Shown here: in pieces, positions 42,825 through 48,803 of the stretch
Layout of the letters: each line of letters begins with the position of its first letter
Numbering within the stretch: position 1 is the stretch's first letter
Origin: Corallochytrium limacisporum
Taxonomy: Eukaryota; Opisthokonta
Length of the DNA: 48,803 bases
Assembly (NCBI GenBank): GCA_002811645.1
Contig: PDIP01000262.1
Location: forward strand, 1 to 48,803
Direction of reading: 5' to 3'
Made by a program: the position numbers and the translations under genes
Notes under the pieces: model-generated
What the model was told of the DNA's origin: nothing
Seen by the model: the letters and a program-made list of their open reading frames with translations, nothing else
The model's database searches: none

Positions 42825-43737
42825 GTTCACGAATGTCACTAGACCTTACCGCCGCACCTTATTACTTTTCATTTCTATATTTCTAATTGTTATGCACCAT
42901 AGTCTTCGTGCACCACAAATCCTTGCACAATAATTGCAAAATCAGATTCTAATAGCGCTACGGTTTCCTCAAACACACTCAAAAGATTCAGAGATGAAGT
43001 ACCACGAAGAGAGAACGTATAAGGACAGGCAAAGTCGTTCACACACGACTGCGTCGGGCGTCACGGAAGCCCCCACGGAATACCCCCACAACCAACCTAA
43101 AACTCTGGCCCGGAAGTGGGCTGTGTGCCGTAGTCGACAAGGAGAAGCGGTTAGGGTTCCTACCCCAGCCACTGTGTACTTAAGGTCTCCCTCCCATTCA
43201 CACCCACCCACCCACTCGCAACCAACGGAGAGAGACTAAGGGGTGGAGACGCAACCGGGCAAAAGGGGCGTTGGGGTGTTGGGGGGCACCTCATCCGTGG
43301 CCCGCCGCCACCTAGGTGATCCGGCCACAAACTGCAAGAAAAACAAGAGGCCAACCGGCATAAATTGAAACCAGAGAGGGCTTTGCAAGGAAAACATGGG
43401 CGCGCGTGTCAAGTCTTTGGTTTTTTTTTTCTTTTGTGCAGGTTCCTTTTTTTTTTCTTTCTTTCTTTCTTTTTTTTTTGGGCCTGTGAGGCCGTGAGGA
43501 GACACTCCCGCGTGTGGCAGGCGCCCGCATTGGCTTCCCCTGCCCGACGCTCCTCCGGACTTTCCTCCTCCGCTCCCCCCGGTATGTATTAACTTCCTTT
43601 CCCTGCCGGGTCAATCGGAAGGAATTTCAGCCAATTGTGCACTATTCATCGGTGTTATTTTATGGTGCTCCCATTTTTTCTTTTCTTCCTTCGATTCCCC
43701 GCGTATGTGATCCTTGCTTGGGCTGGGCTAGTTACCG

Positions 43738-43740
<3 letters not shown>

Positions 43741-43768
<28 letters not shown>
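43741..43768. repeat. (CGTG)7 microsatellite
   Basis: Seven perfect CGTG units in a row; it is likely to vary in length between strains. Confidence 0.95.
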
Positions 43769-46247
43769 ATCTCCCCCTTTGTACCCTTCGTTTAGAATGC
43801 TTCCCTTCTCAATGGTGTGTGTCTCTTATACCATTGATGACTAATCGCGTTGGAATGGGTCTGCTGTCGAATCGCCACGTCTTAGGCGGACTGGCGTAGG
43901 CGTCCCGACGATACACAGCCACGGCTCTCGTAGAAAAACTGGCAAGAATGTTTACGGGGCCTTACTACGTACCGGGACGCAGCTTAAAAAACAAGTATGG
44001 TCTCCCGGTAGTAACACAACGAAGGCTTCAAGGCCCGGCTATGTTACCTTTTTCCGGCGCGCAGAGGCCTCTTCCTGGTGGCGGCCCGGGCAGTAAGCAG
44101 TATACTTCCCAAACCCGTTCGTTCTTGGTTGTTCCTCTGTTTCTTCGCTTTGGGTGCGCTGCACTGGGTGCGTGTGAGTCAGCGCGCGTGCATACGGCGG
44201 GGACTTTATTACACCGCCCCTGCTAGCGGCCCCCCACCCTTCCCACCTGTCCATCCGAATCCCGGTATGTTCAATACAGGCATTCGCTTTGTGCCCAAGT
44301 CATCCCGGCCTCGTTTTCCTTCCGTCACGATTTGCACTCTTCGATTCGCATGGGACCTCGGACCCGTCCGTATCTTTGACTGTGACATGTACGCCCGGGG
44401 CGTGTTTCTTTGGCCTGGTTCAATGAACCTGCTCCAGTCAGCGTCGGACATGAATACAGTCGACCGTCCACTCGCAGTTCTCAGTACCACAGTCCAGGCC
44501 TCATGCCCACGTGGCCGTGGCCCGATGCCCAAAACCTCAGGGAACATGTTTCTTCTCATGTTTCTTCTTATGTCTCCGTTGTCTGAACATTCCGCCAATT
44601 CGGCCCCCATTGCACGTCTGAAATATGTTTGACGGGTAACCCTCTGCCTGTATGAAATTATCAGCAAGGAAACCCCAAATTACTCATGAATCAAGATTCT
44701 ACTCAGCTGCTGGCCTAGCAAAAAAATTGTACCCCGAATTTGTTCGGTTGAACCATGATTGTGTTGGGCCAGGTGCAAAGGGCGGATGTGTCAATGTGTT
44801 TCCATGCTCAGTGGACTTTGCTTCCTGTGTCCATGACGTACTCTGTACAATGATCTTGGATCCTACCGGTGACCAGCGTACATGCGTAACCTCCAGTCCG
44901 CGGGTTTGCTGGCGGGCTGGAACTTCATCGACACTACCGTTGCTCAACTGTCAGTTACCGACTCTTCTTGGATCGGACACTGAAGTCAGATCACGGCGAC
45001 TAGCTCAACACAGCTCATAGACAATTGTGCTCATAACTGGGGTGACTACAAACCAATGATGTAATCGGCTTGGTCCAAAGTAGACAACTTTGCATCGCGC
45101 TCAGAAATGGGGCGTTCGGTCTGCCGAAACTTAGGTCCATGAGCCGACCATGGCCTGTGCGGAACTTGAAATGACCACGCAGGCGGGGCATGGGTATTGA
45201 TCGTGACAGAGCTTCTGTAGTTTTATCCGCAAAGTACCGGCATTTGACAGTATTCTGGATAGTCTATGCTTTTCGAGGGCGCTAAAGTGATAGGGAGTGA
45301 CCAGCATCCTAGATCCAGTTCATACACGGATAAGTAGGAACTGTTTGAACCTGCGCGACATTTTCATAACAACGAAAACCAAGACAGTTGAAAAGAGGTG
45401 ATAAGTGTGCTGGCAACGGATGATCACCGTGAACTTTCGAACGAAAAGATGGGTAGCGAGATATCAATAGACGTCTTGTGACATATCTACCGCGGCCATC
45501 TACATGCAGCCAAAGATCACATGCAAAGAAATCTGCAGACACGGAGATGTATCCTCTCTTGTGGATGTTTTGGCGGGTCTTATTCCCGGTAGGATCCAAG
45601 GAAGAGAGTCATCAGATGTCCAACGAGGTCCGTGGAACTGTCACTCGGACCATAACTGCGGATCATTAGTAAGGGCTTTAGAAGGTAATCGGGAGGCCCT
45701 GGTCATGGCGAACGAGCGACTGGCACTATCGCCACAGATTGAGGATCTATTGATGATTTTAGTTACCACAGTTTTGCCTAAACAAACATAGGACAAAGAC
45801 GGGTTTGGTTACATCCCGACGGGCCTGTAATATTGTTCGTACTTAGTCACAGTAAAGCTGCGGACCGATGATCACAATCGTAATCCCAAGAATTCACAGA
45901 AACCTATCCGTAACAAGGAGCAAAAGGGGAGATAAATCGGCTAAAGAATTTGCGAACAACTGCTGTCAGTACCTAGTTGCGTTATCGTCAGTTTGGCGGG
46001 ACCGAAAGATCGTGCATCGCCCGGCCTGTTGAAGAGTCCTCGAGTGCCCGTTGTAATCTAGCCTTGAATCTCCTGAGAGGTTTCTCTCCCTGCTGGAGCT
46101 TGGTAGCAGGGCTGGCCGGGATCAAGCGGTGAGGCAGGGGGGCGGATAGGGCTTCCCTTGGACCCTCCCGCATAGGGGAACGAACTACACGCGGACGGGA
46201 CTGCCCAAGTAACGCCTTCCCGTCGGTGCATACCTTAGTTCAATCAT

Positions 46248-46337
46248 CACAGCTCGTCACTATTTTTCGTCGCTGCACACAACTCGTCACTAGTTTTCGT
46301 CACTGCACACAACTCGTTACTAGTTTTCGTCACCGCG
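46248..46337. repeat. 30-bp tandem repeat, three copies
   Basis: Three adjacent units begin at 46248, 46278 and 46308. Each contains CTCGT(C/T)ACTA and TTTTCGTC and differs at a few bases. Confidence 0.88.
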
Positions 46338-48125
46338 ATGTGGCTTCCATCGGCACCCATCTTGGTGTCAATAGATTGATTTTTCCCTTCCAGCATGGCC
46401 CAGCCTCGCGGAGGAAAAGGGGAAAAAAAAAGCCAGTGCCAAAGATTAGATGAAGCAGAGTAGACACAGTAGAAAATGTATGGCCCTGACATAGCTATGG
46501 GAGCGGCATTCGCCAGAAAAGCGATGGAATGCGGGCCTGGTGCGGGGATGTCCATTTCGCGAGCGCAAAAAAAAAATGAACGGCCAGGGTGGAAAGGGGG
46601 GGGGGGGAGGGGGAAGAGGGGAATACGAACGGGACTGGCGTATTGCTCCATCAATTGACGGGACTGCTCGAATTGATAGATGGTAGTTTCACAATAAGTT
46701 TTAGGGTTTGGCCAAGTGGACGCGACCTTACCAGCGGAAGGGTAAGTCGACAAAGGGGTGACTAGTTGACGATGGCACTTGAATAGTTTCCCGATGTATT
46801 TCTGTCACAACTGATACAGCACTTCATTAACGCAGTCAATCGAAAATGAACTAACGATTGATCCGGTATTACTGTTCATCGTTGCCGTGGTATCCGGACG
46901 AGTAAACACCGGTCTAGCACAAAGCAGGGGGTCCCTCTTTCGCACCGGTCGTAACTTCCTGCTGGGCCTATGAAAGCTCAGGGACTAGTCCAGAAACCTA
47001 CACGTTTGCCCTTTTATTAGTTCCATCCCTAGTCTTGGATACATGGATATAGTGCTACATGTATGATGTCGTGCGAAATTTTTCGGTGCCTCACGGCATG
47101 CGATGGACGACGAAGAATGTGTTTTTGCTAAGAACTGCTACCAAAAGAGTGACAGTTAATGATGCTACCGGTGGTGCTTTGTAAGAAGTCTTCAGTTATC
47201 ACAGCATGTCGAGAATTGACCGCACCAAAATAATCAAGGATGGATCTGTAGACTGTAGGCCACTAAGGGGAGTGACTGCACATGTTCTTTCGTGGCAGGC
47301 AGGGAGCGCCTTCGTGTGTCTTCTAAAACCCTAAGACCAGGTGGTGGGTCATGCTGCCCACAGTGTCGACCCTATCGTAGTTCGTATACCAAACCATAAT
47401 TTGACTATAGAGGGCAATAAAGGACTTACGATTTCTTTCTTCACCGTAGATACCATAGCAGGTGCGACTAGTCGACTTTGAACTTATAGCGGACCGCCGA
47501 TTAAGCCAGAACACCTCATTAATCGAGCGAAAATGATAATACAAGCTGGACAAGATAGCACAGGACTGTTTGCTTAGAACACAGCACTACTTCCGAATGT
47601 ATTGGTGGCGACTTAACTCGTGCAGTTTTCAATCGCTGGCTATAGCCATGCAATGAAGGCATTTGACTGGTGGTCAAGAAATCACGGCACCACACCACCT
47701 GACACCGACTGAGATTTCCACTCCACCGGTCAGTTCATTCCTTTTCTGGCGTCTAAGTAGTTTGCAGGAACCGCTCCATCTTAGGCGGAACTACACACTG
47801 GTCTCGGAGAAATCCTTGGGCACTAATTAGAAAGATAGATGAGCGGAAATCATGACAATATCGAGTGTTTGTGCCTCCCTATATTTACTCGGGCATTTTA
47901 GGACGCTGCGATGGTGAAGCGAGATGTATTGCTCGTCAACACTCCCGCTGGACCCTCTTGAGGGGAAAGGATCAGTTTCGGACATTCCCTTTACTGGATC
48001 GTTTTAAAGCAAAACCAGACCTGTCAGCTAAAGAAACTGAACACTGAAGTGTTGAAGGCACATAGCCGGCGACTATTCCTTCAATTCCTTAATTGATGCC
48101 ACTGCAGATGGATCTGCAGTAGTAA

Positions 48126-48135
48126 GGTATTTAAG
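48126..48135 (+). promoter_or_regulatory. TATA-like core promoter element GGTATTTAAG
   Basis: It is an exact ten-base match about 103 bp upstream of the ATG at 48231. The 48180-48230 leader is A-rich. Confidence 0.6.
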
Positions 48136-48230
48136 GAGTCCAGATCCGATCCAACAGAGCAAAACAGATATGAAGGCCACCAAGAACAAGCACGTCCTAG
48201 ATTTTAAATAATCGTGAATCATAAACCACC

Positions 48231-48803
48231 ATGAAGTTCATTTTTGCCTCCATTGCAACTGCTGCCATTCTTGGCACATCTAGCATGGCCGCTCCGGCTC
48301 CCCCTGCCGCTGTCAGCGCTCCTGCTGCCGTTGGCGTTGTGAATGCTCCTGCCGCTCCGGGTGTCGCCTCTGTTAGCGGTTTCGGTGCCCCTGGTGCCGC
48401 TGGTGCTGCTGGTCTTGGAGGTGTCGGTGCCCCTGGTGCTGGTGCTGCTGGTCTTGGAGGTGTCGGAACCCCTGGTGCCGCTGGTGCTGCTGGTCTTGGA
48501 GGTTTCGGTGCCCCTGTTGCCCCTAGCGTTGCTCGTCGCGAAGCTGTTGGTGCCGCTGGTGCCCCCGCACCTGGTGTCGCTGGTGCCGTTGGTGCCCCTG
48601 GTGTTGAAGGTGGTCTTGGAGGTTTCGGTGCCCCTGTCGCCGGTCCCGGAGTCGCCTCCGTTAGCGGTTTCGGTGCCCCTGGTGCCGCCGGTCCCGCCGG
48701 TCCCGGTGTCGCCTCCGTAAGCGGTTTCGGTGCCGCTGGTGCTGCTGGTCTTGGAGGTTTCGGTGCCCCTGTTGCCCCTAGCGTTGCTCGTCGCGAAGCT
48801 GTT
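48231..48803 (+). CDS. Secreted Gly/Ala/Pro/Val repeat protein with Arg-Arg-Glu-Ala sites (3' end missing)
   Basis: The reading frame has 191 codons and is still open at the window edge. The signal peptide is MKFIFASIATAAILGTSSMAA. The rest is almost entirely Gly, Ala, Pro and Val in short repeated phrases (GFGAPGAAG, GVASVSGFG, AAGLGGFGAPV). The only charged clusters are SVARREAV at R102-R103 and again at R187-R188, exactly 85 codons apart. A dibasic pair followed by Glu-Ala is what Kex2-type proteases, then dipeptidyl aminopeptidase, act on in secreted precursors such as yeast alpha-factor. A processed repeat precursor is therefore possible. An elastic wall or mucin-like protein is the alternative. 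The ATG has A at -3 (ACCATGA) and sits about 103 bp after a GGTATTTAAG box. Codon use is strongly biased to GGT, GCT and GCC, in line with repeat expansion. Confidence 0.8.
   Translation, partial: MKFIFASIATAAILGTSSMAAPAPPAAVSAPAAVGVVNAPAAPGVASVSGFGAPGAAGAAGLGGVGAPGAGAAGLGGVGTPGAAGAAGLGGFGAPVAPSVARREAVGAAGAPAPGVAGAVGAPGVEGGLGGFGAPVAGPGVASVSGFGAPGAAGPAGPGVASVSGFGAAGAAGLGGFGAPVAPSVARREAV
48479..48803 (+). repeat. 255-bp in-frame repeat unit in the secreted repeat protein
   Basis: About 70 bp ending in GCTCGTCGCGAAGCTGTT (48479-48548) recurs without change at 48734-48803, an offset of 255 bp (85 codons). The window ends inside the second copy, so further copies may follow. Confidence 0.85.

Larger units (their letters stand above)
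42900..48125. other. Long gene-poor interval
   Basis: I support no gene in 5.2 kb. Contents include T/C-rich sequence at about 43418-43480, a (CGTG)n microsatellite at 43741-43768, a 30-bp tandem repeat at 46248-46337 and G runs at 46597-46618. ORFs at 44078-44632 (+), 44209-44667 (-), 44652-45020 (+) and 45504-45791 (+) are moderately long but have no recognised motif. Confidence 0.5.

Noticed and set aside
44209-44667. 152-aa minus-strand ORF opposite a 184-aa plus-strand ORF
   Set aside because: Its 5' codon is TTG, both frames are open by composition, and neither has a recognisable domain.
45504-45791. 95-aa ORF with a protein-like C-terminus (ALVMANERLALSPQIEDLL)
   Set aside because: It has an ATG but no TATA-like element and no motif; kept out for lack of support.
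46248-46337. CRISPR-like array
   Set aside because: The repeats are directly adjacent with no spacers, and the genome is eukaryotic.

Overview
This is a eukaryotic nuclear window, probably from a unicellular and intron-poor organism. The genes are long single-exon ORFs on both strands, and almost all are separate transcription units. They are separated by long non-coding spacers, and there are no Shine-Dalgarno sites or operons. TATA-like boxes, often GGTATTTAAG, lie about 100-240 bp upstream of ATG. All twelve supported starts have a purine at -3. The products are also eukaryotic in type: signal peptides, type II Golgi glycosyltransferases, an SLC19 carrier, a purple acid phosphatase and a Cys-loop receptor fragment. 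I cannot fix the lineage from sequence alone. An intron-poor alga, other protist or early fungus would fit; this is inference.

Layout. 1-2000: homopolymers, then a secreted aerolysin-like protein candidate (640-1998). 4480-6180: SLC19-type vitamin carrier. 8554-9480: protein of unknown family built from two diverged copies of one four-cysteine domain. 11406-11981: small secreted Cys-rich protein. 13523-14737 (-): TLC-like membrane protein. About 14.9-19.4 kb: gene-poor, with tandem repeats near 16.4 kb. 19498-20076 (-): truncated Cys-loop receptor ligand-binding domain, with possible broken membrane-domain pieces at 20.3-21.45 kb. 22844-25015 (-): GH2 glycosidase. About 25-28.7 kb: gene-poor. 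28971-30356: secreted GDSL/SGNH esterase. 30823-33418 (-): one purple acid phosphatase gene split by a 100-N gap. The gap is flanked by the same 858 bp on both sides, so this is an unmerged contig overlap rather than two genes. 33.5-38.4 kb: gene-poor. 38406-39557: DUF115/MptE-like glycosyltransferase. 39847-42603 (-): large GT10 fucosyltransferase with an extra N-terminal GT77-like domain. 42.9-48.1 kb: gene-poor. 48231-end: secreted Gly/Ala/Pro repeat protein with Arg-Arg-Glu-Ala sites, running off the window.

Themes. Many products are secreted or enter the secretory pathway: phosphatase, SGNH esterase, Cys-rich protein, repeat protein and aerolysin-like protein. Two convergent Golgi-type glycosyltransferases suggest glycan synthesis. 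The GH2 enzyme lacks a signal peptide and probably acts inside the cell. The spacers carry many poly-C/poly-G inverted islands and pyrimidine tracts that look like a recurring structural class. The most unusual items are the two-repeat family at 8554, the GT77-like/GT10 fusion, the Kex2-like repeat precursor, the promoter element and the GC islands.
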